Assembly (NCBI RefSeq): GCF_004762095.1
Contig: NZ_SIJH01000007.1
Span: 62,001-126,000, forward strand
DNA: 64,000 nucleotides
Source of the DNA: Tabrizicola caldifontis
GTDB lineage: Bacteria; Pseudomonadota; Alphaproteobacteria; Rhodobacterales; Rhodobacteraceae
Reading direction: 5' to 3'
Shown: piece after piece, positions 8,759 through 17,020 of the stretch
How the letters are laid out: each line of letters starts with the position of its first letter
Position numbering within the stretch: the stretch's first letter is position 1
The notes under the pieces: model-generated
Databases searched by the model: none
What the model saw: the letters and a program-made list of their open reading frames with translations, nothing else
What the model was told of the DNA's origin: nothing
Translations under genes and position numbers: made by a program

Positions 8759-8768
8759 TCTGCGTCAA
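8755..8768 (+). promoter_or_regulatory. FnrL/FNR-type box
   Basis: TTGATCTGCGTCAA matches the FNR consensus TTGAT-N4-ATCAA at 9 of 10 positions. It lies 57-70 bp before the start of the DUF6455 gene, a normal place for activation by an oxygen-sensing FnrL protein. No regulator gene is in the window. Confidence 0.6.
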
Positions 8769-8824
8769 GGCAGTTGATCGGAGGCTTCTGCATTCTGATT
8801 GTGATGGGTCAGGAGGGCCTGGCG

Positions 8825-9076
8825 ATGATCGGATATGCGGATTCCCCGAAGGCATGGTGGCTGACACGCGGCATGGCGCGTATCAGCGGGGTGAACCTGC
8901 CGCGGGCTGTGGTCGAGGGCTGGTTGCAGCGATCCGAGCTTGAAAGGCTGGTCGCGCGCTGCGCCGCCTGCACCCGTGGCGAACTTTGCGAGACCTGGCT
9001 GATGAAGTCAGGAAACGCCAGGTCGATGCCGGATTTCTGCCCGAACAAGGCCGAGATCGAGGCCCTGAGCGCCTGA
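8825..9076 (+). CDS. DUF6455 family protein
   Basis: 83-residue soluble protein. I chose the ATG at 8825 because AGGAGG is placed 9 bases upstream; longer in-frame starts at 8774 and 8804 lack this. It carries a cysteine cluster CAACTRGELC and a late FCPN, a pattern that could bind a metal or form disulfides. Function unknown. The FNR-type box at 8755 suggests induction at low oxygen, and a strong terminator at 9130-9170 ends the transcript. Confidence 0.75.
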   Translation: MIGYADSPKAWWLTRGMARISGVNLPRAVVEGWLQRSELERLVARCAACTRGELCETWLMKSGNARSMPDFCPNKAEIEALSA

Positions 9077-9129
9077 GCCTTCCCGCGCGCGGAGATCTGG
9101 CCTCTTCCCCTTGGCCCCGCGCTTTCCTG

Positions 9130-9170
9130 CGGCGCCTGACCATCCTCCCGGTCGGGCGCCGTCTTTTTTT
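9130..9170 (+). terminator. Rho-independent terminator after the DUF6455 gene
   Basis: Stem of CGGCGCC plus four further pairs and one G-T pair, loop of about 8 bases, complementary arm ending GGCGCCG at 9161, followed by TCTTTTTTT. This is the clearest intrinsic terminator in the window. Confidence 0.88.
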
Positions 9171-9208
9171 CGCTGCCAAGGGCGCCCGGTCCGTGCGATG
9201 CTGGCGCC

Positions 9209-9592
9209 ATGATCGTTCTGGAAGATGTGCTGCGCGACCGTGGCTCGCGCTATGCTGCCTCGGCCGGCCCGGTGACCACCCGCGCCGGCATCGAGAGCTT
9301 TCTCGCCGAATTGCGCCAGCGCCGCCGCTTTGCCAAGGCCACCCATCACAGCTGGGCTGCCGTGCTTTCGAATGGTGGCCCCCTGAAGGGCGACGATGGC
9401 GAGGCGGGTGCCGGAGCGGTGATTCTGAAGATGCTCGAACGCGAGGGGCTGACTGATCACATCGTTGTCGTCACACGCTGGTATGGCGGAGTGAACCTTG
9501 GGGGTGACCGCTTTGCGCATGTGGTCACCTGCACGCGTGCGGCCCTTGCCGCGCTGCGCGACAGCTTGCAGGCAAAGGGTGCCCGGACATAG
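9209..9592 (+). CDS. YigZ/IMPACT-family protein, short form
   Basis: 127 residues corresponding to the N-terminal domain of the YigZ/UPF0029 (IMPACT) family: FAKATHHSWAAVL, GDDGEAGAG and VVVTRWYGGVNLGG are the conserved blocks. Typical YigZ proteins are about 200 residues and have a second, EF-G-like domain that is absent here. A role in translation-related regulation is only by analogy. The gene starts right after the terminator at 9130-9170 and is probably in its own transcript with the following acetyltransferase gene. Confidence 0.85.
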   Translation: MIVLEDVLRDRGSRYAASAGPVTTRAGIESFLAELRQRRRFAKATHHSWAAVLSNGGPLKGDDGEAGAGAVILKMLEREGLTDHIVVVTRWYGGVNLGGDRFAHVVTCTRAALAALRDSLQAKGART

Positions 9593-9621
9593 CCTCGCAT
9601 GACATCGGCAGGGGGGCAGAA

Positions 9622-10338
9622 GTGAACGATCGGAAACTTGGCAGACCGGTGCCGGACTGGACCCCACCGCCCCGGCCAGACCGCGAAAGGCTGGAAGGCC
9701 GGCTGGTGCGACTGGAACCGCTTGTGGCCGATGCCCATGCCCTGGCGCTGCATGATGCTTTCGAGGGCCACGATGACCTGTGGGATTACATGCCCTACGG
9801 GCCTTTCACCTCGGGCACGGCTTATCATCGCTGGGCCAGGCAGCGCGAAGCGGGCGATGATCCGCAGTTCCTTGTTCTTGTCGATCAGGCAAGCGGGCTG
9901 CCGGGCGGCATCGCCAGCTATCTGCGGATCACGCCAGAGGCCGGTTCGATCGAGGCGGGGCACATCTGCATCGCGCCCCGGATGCAGCGTGGTGCAGCGG
10001 CGACAGAAGCCATGTTCCTGATGATGGACTGGGCATTCCACGCAGGCTATCGGCGCTACGAATGGAAATGCAACGCGCTGAATCTTGCCTCGCGCCGGGC
10101 GGCACAGCGGCTGGGCTTCAGCTTCGAGGGTGTGTTCCGCAACCACCTGATCGTCAAGGGCCGGAACCGCGACACGGCCTGGTTCAGCGTGATCGACAGC
10201 GAATGGCCCGCCCTGCAAGAGGCCTTCCGTGTCTGGCTGGACCCCACGAATTTCGATGCCATGGGACGGCAGCGCGAACGGCTTTCCGATCTGACGCGGC
10301 TGGTGCGTGCCGCAAGCGACCCCGCGCTGGAGAGATGA
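9622..10338 (+). CDS. GNAT acetyltransferase (RimJ/RimL-like)
   Basis: 238-residue acetyltransferase starting at a GTG. It has the RimJ/RimL layout: LVRLEPLVADAHA at the start, SYLRITPEAGSIEAGHI for strands 4-5 and YEWKCNALNLASRRAAQRLGF for the C-terminal core, where Asn and the RLGF segment are conserved. The target amine, possibly a protein N-terminus, an antibiotic or a small metabolite, is unknown. It follows the YigZ-like gene by 29 bp. Confidence 0.87.
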   Translation: MNDRKLGRPVPDWTPPPRPDRERLEGRLVRLEPLVADAHALALHDAFEGHDDLWDYMPYGPFTSGTAYHRWARQREAGDDPQFLVLVDQASGLPGGIASYLRITPEAGSIEAGHICIAPRMQRGAAATEAMFLMMDWAFHAGYRRYEWKCNALNLASRRAAQRLGFSFEGVFRNHLIVKGRNRDTAWFSVIDSEWPALQEAFRVWLDPTNFDAMGRQRERLSDLTRLVRAASDPALER

Positions 10339-11211
10339 GGGCTGCAAATGCCTGCACATGGCCACCGCCGGCTGCGCAATCAGACCACCCGGTGCAGGGC
10401 ACGAAACCGTTCCCCCAGCGTCGCAGCATCGCCGCATGTGCCCGGCGCCCGACCCTGGTTGCTGCAATCGGCGCAGGCTACTCCATCACCTCGTCGCCAG
10501 CCGTCCGGGCAAGACTGCGGGCAAAACCCGTTTCATGGGCAGGATCGGCCACGCCGGCTCTGATCAGGGCTGCCGCCCGGGCCAGATCGTCGCAATGCGC
10601 GATCGGATCACTGCATACGATGGCCGGTTCCGCGCCTTGGGGTTCGGGCCCGACCCCGGCCAGATGTTGCCCGATCCGGTTGCACAATGCCGGCAATCGA
10701 CGGGATCAGTTTATCGAACCGGGCCGGTGCACTGGCACCCGGCGCCGCATCGCCCCCGCAGGATCGTTGCCGATTGCCAGAACCGGCAGGCCCCGGGCGG
10801 CCACTGCCGCAATCAGCGCCTGACCGCGGCCGTCCGGCAGGCCAGCGATCCACGATCACCAGGTTCCGCCGATGGCAGGCCGGAAAAAAAGGCGCGGGGG
10901 CAAGGGTTTCTGCCCGGCGCAGCCGCGCGCCAAAGCGCTGGCAGCTCAGCCTTGGCACCTCGCACACCAGACGGCTGTCTTCCGCCGCAAACCGGGTAAG
11001 CCCGCGCCAGGGCTATGCAGTGCCCTCCGCAACATCGGCAGTCGCCGGGCAGCCATCAGGGAAAGGGCAGGATCGCTCTCCTTCAGCATGGGGCGAACTG
11101 CGCCCGCTCCGGCAAGCGCGCGGCAAACGCCGCTGCGACCGACTGACGCTTGCATGGGGCGCCCCGCCCCCGCATAAGCCGGGTCAGAGAGCTTGCGAGG
11201 GATGAAGCCCC
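10339..11211. pseudogene. 873-bp region without an intact gene; possible decayed gene on the minus strand
   Basis: No frame looks like an intact protein. On the minus strand, protein-like pieces lie in different frames: NLVIVDR near 10845-10870, GRGQALIAAVAARGLPVLAIGN near 10760-10835, and AIVCSDPIAHCDDLARAAAL within 10478-10696. Each is cut by a stop or frame change. The middle piece weakly recalls the ...GRGxxxLIAxALARGIPVL stretch of DUF2478 proteins, but that is a guess. Alternatively it is simply non-coding GC-rich DNA. Confidence 0.3.
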
Positions 11212-11616
11212 ATGATCGGACGCCTGAACCATGTCGCCATCGCCGTGCCCGACCTGACGGCTGCGGCAGAGCAGTATCGCCATGCCCTTGGCGCCAAGGT
11301 CGGAGAGCCCCAACCCGAGCCCGACCACGGCGTGACGGTGGTCTTCATCGAGCTGCCGAACACGAAGATCGAACTTCTGCACCCCTTGGGCGAAAACTCC
11401 CCCATTGCCGGATTCCTGGAAAAGAACCCGGCCGGCGGCATCCACCACATCTGTTATGAGGTTGACGACATCCTTGCCGCACGCGACCACCTGAAGGCGA
11501 CCGGTGCGCGTGTCCTGGGAACGGGCGAACCGAAGATCGGTGCGCATGGCAAGCCGGTTCTGTTCCTGCACCCAAAGGATTTCAACGGCTGTCTCGTGGA
11601 GCTTGAACAGGCATGA
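11212..11616 (+). CDS. mce: Methylmalonyl-CoA epimerase
   Basis: Interconverts (2R)- and (2S)-methylmalonyl-CoA on the route from propionyl-CoA to succinyl-CoA. The 134 residues form the tandem vicinal-oxygen-chelate fold: LNHVAIAVPDL with the first metal His, ELLHPLGENSPIAGFLEKN, GIHHICYEVDD with the second His, and CLVELEQ with the metal Glu. In this lineage it also serves the ethylmalonyl-CoA pathway. The stop overlaps the next ATG by 4 bp. The mutase-associated GTPase gene meaB is in the same window at 50949. Confidence 0.95.
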   Translation: MIGRLNHVAIAVPDLTAAAEQYRHALGAKVGEPQPEPDHGVTVVFIELPNTKIELLHPLGENSPIAGFLEKNPAGGIHHICYEVDDILAARDHLKATGARVLGTGEPKIGAHGKPVLFLHPKDFNGCLVELEQA

Positions 11617-11882
11617 ACATCACCGCCGCCATCGTGATGTATGCAGTCACCTGGTTCATGACCTTCTTTGTCGTGCTGCCGATCCGTACGGTAAGCCAGG
11701 CAGAAAGCAGAAAGGTCGAGCCCGGCACCCCCCCAGGCGCTCCGGCCCAGGAAATCGTCGGTCGCAAGGCCTGGCTGACCACCCTGATCGCCACACCCAT
11801 CTGGGCGGTGATCTGCGGCATCATCCTGTCGGGCTGGATCACGGTGGCCGACCTTGACTGGTTCGGCCGGATGGGGCGCTGA
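11613..11882 (+). CDS. DUF1467 family membrane protein
   Basis: 89-residue inner-membrane protein with two predicted membrane segments, roughly residues 4-24 (AAIVMYAVTWFMTFFVVLPI) and 55-76 (LTTLIATPIWAVICGIILSG), joined by a Pro-rich loop. This is the layout of DUF1467, which in Rhodobacteraceae commonly follows the methylmalonyl-CoA epimerase gene. Function unknown. It overlaps the epimerase stop by 4 bp. Confidence 0.87.
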   Translation: MNITAAIVMYAVTWFMTFFVVLPIRTVSQAESRKVEPGTPPGAPAQEIVGRKAWLTTLIATPIWAVICGIILSGWITVADLDWFGRMGR

Positions 11883-11889
11883 CAAAGAA

Positions 11890-11904
11890 GGGGGCCCTGC
11901 CCCC
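11890..11904. terminator. Hairpin between convergent DUF1467 and gcrA genes
   Basis: GGGGGC and GCCCCC form a 6-bp stem around CCT, followed on the plus strand by a moderately T-rich stretch (ACCTTGTCTTGT). It sits between two convergent genes and could terminate both. Confidence 0.45.
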
Positions 11905-11935
11905 CACCTTGTCTTGTCGGACCGTTTGTCCCGCC

Positions 11936-12532
11936 TCAGCGGCGGCGGTCGCGACGGGCGCTCATCGGCTGGAAAGCCACGCCGACATGGGCCTCGCAAT
12001 AGGGTTTGCCGGGCAGAGACGGCAGGCCGCAGAACCAGAAGTCGTCCGTCGCCGGGTCGCCGATCGGCCATTTGCAGGTGCGTTCGGTCAGCTCCATCAG
12101 GGTCAGCTTGCGGGCGCGCTTTTCCACCTCGCGCACCGAAGCCAGGGCCTCGGGGCTGATCTCGTTCAGGCTGGGCTGCGGCGGCAGCGGCTGACCAGCC
12201 GGGATGATCGCCTTGCGCACCGGAAGGGGCGTCACGTTCGTCGCCGGCGCCGCACCGGCCGGTGCGGCAGGACGCTGCGCCTCGCTCCGCGGTGCGGCGG
12301 GTGCGGGTTCGGGGCGGGCGGCAGGTTCGGCGCGGGGCGGGGCAGCAGCCGGCGCGGGTGCCTCGTCCTCGTCATCCTTGCCGCCGACACGGTTTGACAG
12401 ACCCAGCCGATGGACCTTGCCGATCACCGCGTTACGGGTGACCCCGCCCAGCTCCTTGGCGATCTGGCTGGCCGACTGGCCCTCGCTCCACATGCGCTTG
12501 AGCGTTTCGACGCGCTCGTCGGTCCAGGACAT
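11936..12532 (-). CDS. gcrA: GcrA cell cycle regulator
   Basis: Alphaproteobacterial transcription factor that works with sigma-70 RNA polymerase at promoters carrying methylated GANTC. The N-terminal helix-turn-helix begins MSWTDERVETLKRMW and continues SASQIAKELGGVTRNAVIGKVHRLGL. A long Ala/Pro-rich linker follows. The conserved end CKWPIGDP...FCGLPSLPGKPYCEAH holds four cysteines. The start at 12532 is supported by GGTGGAG upstream and by the family start MSWT; a start at 12544 would add four residues. It is transcribed toward the DUF1467 gene. Confidence 0.95.
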   Translation of the reverse strand: MSWTDERVETLKRMWSEGQSASQIAKELGGVTRNAVIGKVHRLGLSNRVGGKDDEDEAPAPAAAPPRAEPAARPEPAPAAPRSEAQRPAAPAGAAPATNVTPLPVRKAIIPAGQPLPPQPSLNEISPEALASVREVEKRARKLTLMELTERTCKWPIGDPATDDFWFCGLPSLPGKPYCEAHVGVAFQPMSARRDRRR

Positions 12533-12609
12533 CCCGTTCTCCACCTGTCATGTTGACGGGCCATTCTATCCGCGCCAGGCCGGTGGCTGCAAGGGCAGCC
12601 ACGCAAGGC

Positions 12610-13707
12610 TCATCCGGGAAGGGCAAGCATACGTGCTTCTGCCGGCCCAACGATCGGGAAGGCCGCCCTTCGGCGTTCCAGGGGCATGTGCGGAAAGAGC
12701 GCCGCGATCTCCTGCCGCTGGGCAGCATCCAGCGCCAAAAGGCCGGCCTTGCCCGGATGGAAGCTTTCGAACAGCGCACCCTCGGCCAGGATCACCTCAT
12801 GCCGGTCGAACAGCAGGTGGCAGAAGGTCACCTGCGCCTGCGCCTGCGGCACCACCTGGCGGATCGTATTGCCGTTCACCAGCGCCTTCGCTGCAATCAG
12901 GACCTGTTCCTCGCCGAAGAAGACTTCGGCCCGCCAGTCGTGCAACAGCATCCGGTGGCCCGGCAAGACCAGAAGCGGCCGGATGTTGCCGCAGGCCGCG
13001 GCCTCGAAAAGCACGGGCCGAAGTTCGGGCCGGTGCAGGAAGACCTCCCTCGGGATGGCACGGCTTCCGATCCAGCGCAGCGGCTGCGAGCCGTTGTCCA
13101 GCGTCGTGACCAGATCGCCCACCCGCAGCTCCTCGATCTTGCGCGGGCCGTCCGGCGTGTCGATCAGCGTGCCCTGGGCGAGACCGAACAGGCTTGCCCA
13201 GCCAGCCGGGCCGACGGGCGCATCATCTGGCGCGATCGGGCCGTTCAATCCAAGAAGCCGCAGGGCATCGCCGGGCAGCGGGTCGATGGCCGCGACGATC
13301 GTGTAGTGCAGGTCCGGGTCGGGCGGGATCTCGCCGATCACGCCGACCTTCACATCGTCGATGCTGACCATGTGGAAGACATGGTCCTGATCCGGCACCC
13401 GGTTCGACCGCGCGATGATCCGGCAGTCCAGACCGACGCGGGCGCCCGACGTGCCGAACGGGCTTGCGGCAGCGACCACCGGCTGCACCCGGCCATCGTC
13501 GGCCGCGGCATGGGTCATGGCGGGCTCACCATGCCGCACCCAGACGGTCGTTGTTGCCGGGCCTCCGGGGTTAAGCCAGAACCGCGCGCCCGGGACGCAG
13601 AAGCCCCGGGCCGCGCCAGCCCCGACCCGTTCAACCCCGGACTGACCTGTGTCGTCGGCAAAACTGAACTGGTCGAAGGCAAGGAATCCGAACTGGTAGA
13701 CCGGCAC
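12610..13707 (-). CDS. Hint-domain protein lacking the usual catalytic cysteine
   Basis: About 365 residues. The C-terminal half is a Hint (hedgehog/intein) module of the Rhodobacteraceae type: QGTLIDTPDGPRKIEELRVGD, then WIGSRAI and a late LPGHRMLL with the conserved His. Such modules normally begin with a cysteine in a CFTPGTLI-like motif; here the aligned residues are GLAQGTLI, so the nucleophile is missing. The N-terminal half (starting VPVYQFGFLAFDQFSF) is not recognised; relatives are often secreted or surface proteins. I prefer the GTG at 13707 (AAGGA upstream); the frame extends to 13977. Function unknown. Confidence 0.78.
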   Translation of the reverse strand: MPVYQFGFLAFDQFSFADDTGQSGVERVGAGAARGFCVPGARFWLNPGGPATTTVWVRHGEPAMTHAAADDGRVQPVVAAASPFGTSGARVGLDCRIIARSNRVPDQDHVFHMVSIDDVKVGVIGEIPPDPDLHYTIVAAIDPLPGDALRLLGLNGPIAPDDAPVGPAGWASLFGLAQGTLIDTPDGPRKIEELRVGDLVTTLDNGSQPLRWIGSRAIPREVFLHRPELRPVLFEAAACGNIRPLLVLPGHRMLLHDWRAEVFFGEEQVLIAAKALVNGNTIRQVVPQAQAQVTFCHLLFDRHEVILAEGALFESFHPGKAGLLALDAAQRQEIAALFPHMPLERRRAAFPIVGPAEARMLALPG

Positions 13708-14093
13708 TGCTGCTCTGTCCTTGTCTTCCCGGGCATTCGGCACGCACCGCGGCCTTCTTGAAGGTTCCATAGAAGATCGCACAAGCGGTTCACAAGCGCG
13801 ATGCCAAACCTTCCGGCACGGGTGGCACCCGATCTCTGCTGCGAATCCGGCAGCAGGGCGAACGCACCGGGCAGATTCCGGTTTACCCGGATGCGCCTGC
13901 GCGCTAATCGGGCAACCATGACCGCAGGAACACGCCCGCTTCTCGCCACGCACCGACGCCGCTGCGTCTGAACCCATCCTGCCGTCGCCGGATGGCCTTT
14001 CTGCATGTGCGCCCTCCGGTCAAACCTCCAGAGACGTTGACTAGGCCACCGCCCTCGGGCACCCATTGGCCTTGCATTGCAAAGGACCCTGCC
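13708..14093. other. Divergent intergenic region, Hint gene / argD
   Basis: 386 bp with no convincing gene (apart from alternative upstream starts for the Hint-domain gene). A good -35-like box TTGACT lies at 14037-14042 before argD, but the -10 at the right spacing is poor. Nothing else stands out. Confidence 0.5.
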
Positions 14094-15284
14094 ATGATCC
14101 CGTCCGTTCTGCCGACCTACAACCGCGCTCCCCTGGCCTTTGTCCGGGGTGCGGGAAGCTGGCTCGAGGCCGAGGACGGGCGCCGATATCTCGATCTCGG
14201 CGCCGGGATTGCGGTGAACGCCCTGGGCCACGCCCATCCCGACCTTGTCAGGACGCTGACGGACCAGGCCGCCAGGCTCTGGCACGTCTCGAACGTCTAC
14301 CGCATCCCGGAACAGGAACGGCTGGCCGATCTTCTGGTGGAGCGCACCTTCGCCGATACCGTCTTCTTCACCAATTCCGGCACCGAGACGACCGAGCTTG
14401 CCATCAAGATGGCACGCAAGTTCCATTACGAGAACGGCCACCCGGAACGGGTGGAGATCGTGGCCTTCGAAGGTGCCTTCCACGGCCGGTCGACCGGCGC
14501 GATCGCGGCGGCCGGATCGGAAAAGATGGTCAAGGGCTACGGTCCGCTGATGCCCGGCTTCGTCCACCTCAAATGGCCTGCGGGCGAGGCCGACCACGCT
14601 GCCATCCGCGCCGCCATCACCGAACGGACCTGCGCCGTCATCATCGAACCGATCCAGGGCGAGGGCGGCATCCGTGTCGTGCCCGATCAGTGCCTCAAGG
14701 GCCTGCGCGACCTGTGCGACGCGACCGGCACGCTTCTTGTCTTCGACGAGGTACAGTGCGGCATGGGTCGCACCGGGCGCCTTTTCGCACATGAATGGGC
14801 CGGCATGACCCCGGACATCATGCTCGTCGCCAAAGGCATCGGTGGCGGCTTCCCGCTGGGCGCGGTGCTGGCCACCGAACGCGCGGCCAGCGGAATGACC
14901 GCAGGCACGCACGGCTCTACCTACGGCGGCAATCCGCTGGCCTGTGCGGTGGGAGCAAAGGTCGTTGAGCTGGTCTCCGACCCTGCCTTCCTTTCCGAGG
15001 TCGCCCGCAAGGGCGCCATGTTCCGGCAGGGTCTCGAAAGCCTGGTCGCGTGCCATCCGTCCGTGTTCGAGGCCGTCCGCGGCGAGGGCCTGATGCTTGG
15101 CCTCAAGTGCAGGGTTGCGCCTGCGGACGTGGTGAAGGCGGGCTACGATGCAGGCGTCCTGACGGTAGCTGCGGCCGATAATGTCCTGCGCATCCTGCCA
15201 GCGCTGAACATCCCCGATGAAGACATCGCCGAGGCGCTCATCCGCCTCGACCAGGCGGCCGGCTATTTCGAGAAAGCCGCCTGA
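14094..15284 (+). CDS. argD: Acetylornithine aminotransferase
   Basis: PLP aminotransferase of arginine biosynthesis that converts N-acetylglutamate semialdehyde to N-acetylornithine; may also act on succinyldiaminopimelate. 396 residues. Motifs: [49 protein letters not shown] and the PLP lysine in [14 protein letters not shown]. The ATG at 14094 begins the family-typical [11 protein letters not shown]. It is followed 77 bp later by argF, the next step but one in the pathway, and very likely forms an operon with it. Confidence 0.95.
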   Translation: MIPSVLPTYNRAPLAFVRGAGSWLEAEDGRRYLDLGAGIAVNALGHAHPDLVRTLTDQAARLWHVSNVYRIPEQERLADLLVERTFADTVFFTNSGTETTELAIKMARKFHYENGHPERVEIVAFEGAFHGRSTGAIAAAGSEKMVKGYGPLMPGFVHLKWPAGEADHAAIRAAITERTCAVIIEPIQGEGGIRVVPDQCLKGLRDLCDATGTLLVFDEVQCGMGRTGRLFAHEWAGMTPDIMLVAKGIGGGFPLGAVLATERAASGMTAGTHGSTYGGNPLACAVGAKVVELVSDPAFLSEVARKGAMFRQGLESLVACHPSVFEAVRGEGLMLGLKCRVAPADVVKAGYDAGVLTVAAADNVLRILPALNIPDEDIAEALIRLDQAAGYFEKAA

Positions 15285-15293
15285 CTTACTCTT

Positions 15294-15316
15294 TTCCCAA
15301 ATACTCACGGGGGTCC
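15294..15316. repeat. Short interspersed motif, copy 1 (argD-argF gap)
   Basis: TTTCCCAAATACTC, then AC and GGGGGTCCG. A second copy (TTTCCAAAAATACTC, TTC, GGGGGTCCG) is at about 63287-63313 between aspS and the pabC-like gene. Intergenic in both places; I recall similar ATACTC/GGGGGTCC motifs as common between genes in Rhodobacteraceae. Confidence 0.5.
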
Positions 15317-15361
15317 GGGGGTGTGAACCCTCCGGCACCCGGGTCCAACAAGCGAAATGAC

Positions 15362-16288
15362 ATGAACCACTTCCTCGACATCCACAAGACCTCCCCCGCC
15401 GATCTGCGGGCAATGATCGACAACGCGCGGGCGATGAAGGCCGCCAGGAACGGACGCCCGAAAGGGGCGCCCGACGACCATCAGCCGCTGAAAGGCCACA
15501 TGGTTGCGCTGATCTTCGAGAAACCTTCGACCCGCACCCGCGTCTCTTTCGACGTGGGTGTGCGGCAGATGGGCGGCGAGACCATGGTGCTGTCGGGCAA
15601 GGAAATGCAGCTTGGCCATGGCGAGACCATCGCCGATACGGCCCGGGTTCTCAGCCGCTATGTCGATCTCATCATGATCCGCACCTTCGAGGAGGCGACG
15701 CTCCTCGAGATGGCCGAACATGCCACCGTTCCGGTGATCAACGGGCTTACGAACCGCACCCATCCCTGTCAGATCATGGCCGACGTGATGACCTACGAGG
15801 AACACCGCGGGCCCATCGCCGGAAAGAAGGTCGTCTGGTGCGGCGACGGCAACAACGTGTGCGCCAGTTTCCTTCATGCCGCGGGACAGTTCGGCTTCGA
15901 CTTCACCTTCACCGGGCCGGAAACACTGGACCCGGAAGAGAAGTTCATCCAGTTCGCCCGTGACAAGGGATCCAGGGTCACCATCCAGCGCGACCCCTTC
16001 ACCGCGGTCGAGGGTGCCGATCTGGTGGTGACGGATACCTGGGTCAGCATGCACGATCCCGAATCCGCCAAGGAGCGCCGCCACAACCAGTTGCGACCAT
16101 ATCAGGTCAACGAACAGCTGATGTCGCGCGCCAAGCCCGACGCACTGTTCATGCACTGCCTGCCCGCGCACCGCAACGACGAGGCAACCAGCGCGGTGAT
16201 GGACGGCCCGCATTCGGTGATCTTCGACGAGGCCGAGAACCGCCTGCACGCCCAGAAGGCCATCATGCGCTGGTGCCTTGGCGTATGA
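15362..16288 (+). CDS. argF: Ornithine carbamoyltransferase
   Basis: Makes citrulline from ornithine and carbamoyl phosphate. 308 residues, the normal length. Carbamoyl-phosphate motif [11 protein letters not shown], then [12 protein letters not shown] and the ornithine/catalytic motif [14 protein letters not shown]. The ATG at 15362 (MNHFLDIHK) is the family start. Second gene of the argD-argF operon. Confidence 0.96.
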   Translation: MNHFLDIHKTSPADLRAMIDNARAMKAARNGRPKGAPDDHQPLKGHMVALIFEKPSTRTRVSFDVGVRQMGGETMVLSGKEMQLGHGETIADTARVLSRYVDLIMIRTFEEATLLEMAEHATVPVINGLTNRTHPCQIMADVMTYEEHRGPIAGKKVVWCGDGNNVCASFLHAAGQFGFDFTFTGPETLDPEEKFIQFARDKGSRVTIQRDPFTAVEGADLVVTDTWVSMHDPESAKERRHNQLRPYQVNEQLMSRAKPDALFMHCLPAHRNDEATSAVMDGPHSVIFDEAENRLHAQKAIMRWCLGV

Positions 16289-16429
16289 CTTTGGGCGCGC
16301 CATGGCGCGTTCCGGTCTGCGTTGCGGCAAAGGGGCCGGGATTCCTTCCGAATTCCGGTGCCCTGCCCCGGCCCGTGGCTTGACAGTCTGCCCGCGCCGC
16401 CCGACCCTGAATCCGAAAGGAGACCCGCC

Positions 16430-16924
16430 ATGCATCGCCGTTCCGTCGCTGTCTTCGACCGCTTCCTTGCCGCCCTGTCCGCCATCCTCGCCAAGGCCGA
16501 GGCGCATTGCGAGGCGCGGAAGATCAAGCCCGAAGTCATCCTGTCGGCCCGCCTGTTTCCCGACATGTTCCCGCTTGTGAAACAGGTGCAGCTGGCGTGC
16601 GACTTCGCTGCCCGCGGCACCGCCCGCCTTGCCGGAGCCGAGCCGAAGTGCTTCCCCGACACCGAGACCACCTTCCCCGAACTGAAGGACCGCATCGCCG
16701 CTGCGCGGGGCTACATGGGCGGCTTCCAGCCCGAGGACTTCGCCCATGCCGCCGAGCGGGAGATTCACTTCAAGGCCGGGGGCCATGACATGGTGCTGAA
16801 GGGCGAGGATTTCCTGTCCTTCTACGCCCTGCCGCAATTCTTTTTCCACGTCGCCACCGCCTACGACATCCTGCGCCATAACGGAGTGGAACTGGGCAAA
16901 CGCGACTACATGGGTGGGCCCTGA
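16430..16924 (+). CDS. DUF1993 family protein
   Basis: 164-residue soluble protein of the DUF1993 family, a predicted four-helix (DinB-like) fold. Seen: VFDRFLAALSAILAKAEAH at the start, then ARLFPDMFPLVKQVQLACDFA and a C-terminal FYALPQFFFHVATAYDILRHNGVELGK. An AAAGGAG ribosome site precedes the ATG. Function unknown. A paralogue with the same ends (LPNFFFHLTMGYAALRAAGVPLGK) is at 60920-61393. Confidence 0.85.
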   Translation: MHRRSVAVFDRFLAALSAILAKAEAHCEARKIKPEVILSARLFPDMFPLVKQVQLACDFAARGTARLAGAEPKCFPDTETTFPELKDRIAAARGYMGGFQPEDFAHAAEREIHFKAGGHDMVLKGEDFLSFYALPQFFFHVATAYDILRHNGVELGKRDYMGGP

Positions 16925-17020
16925 TCGGCAGCGCCCGCGCGATTCGGATCTGGCCGCGCGGATCGGACCACAGCGGCACCTCGATGGAGCGCATTGTGCC
17001 CCGTGCCGCCGCGCTGAATT

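Noticed and set aside
13515-15413. 632-codon open frame on the minus strand
   Set aside because: Antisense to argD and part of the intergenic region; low-complexity composition.
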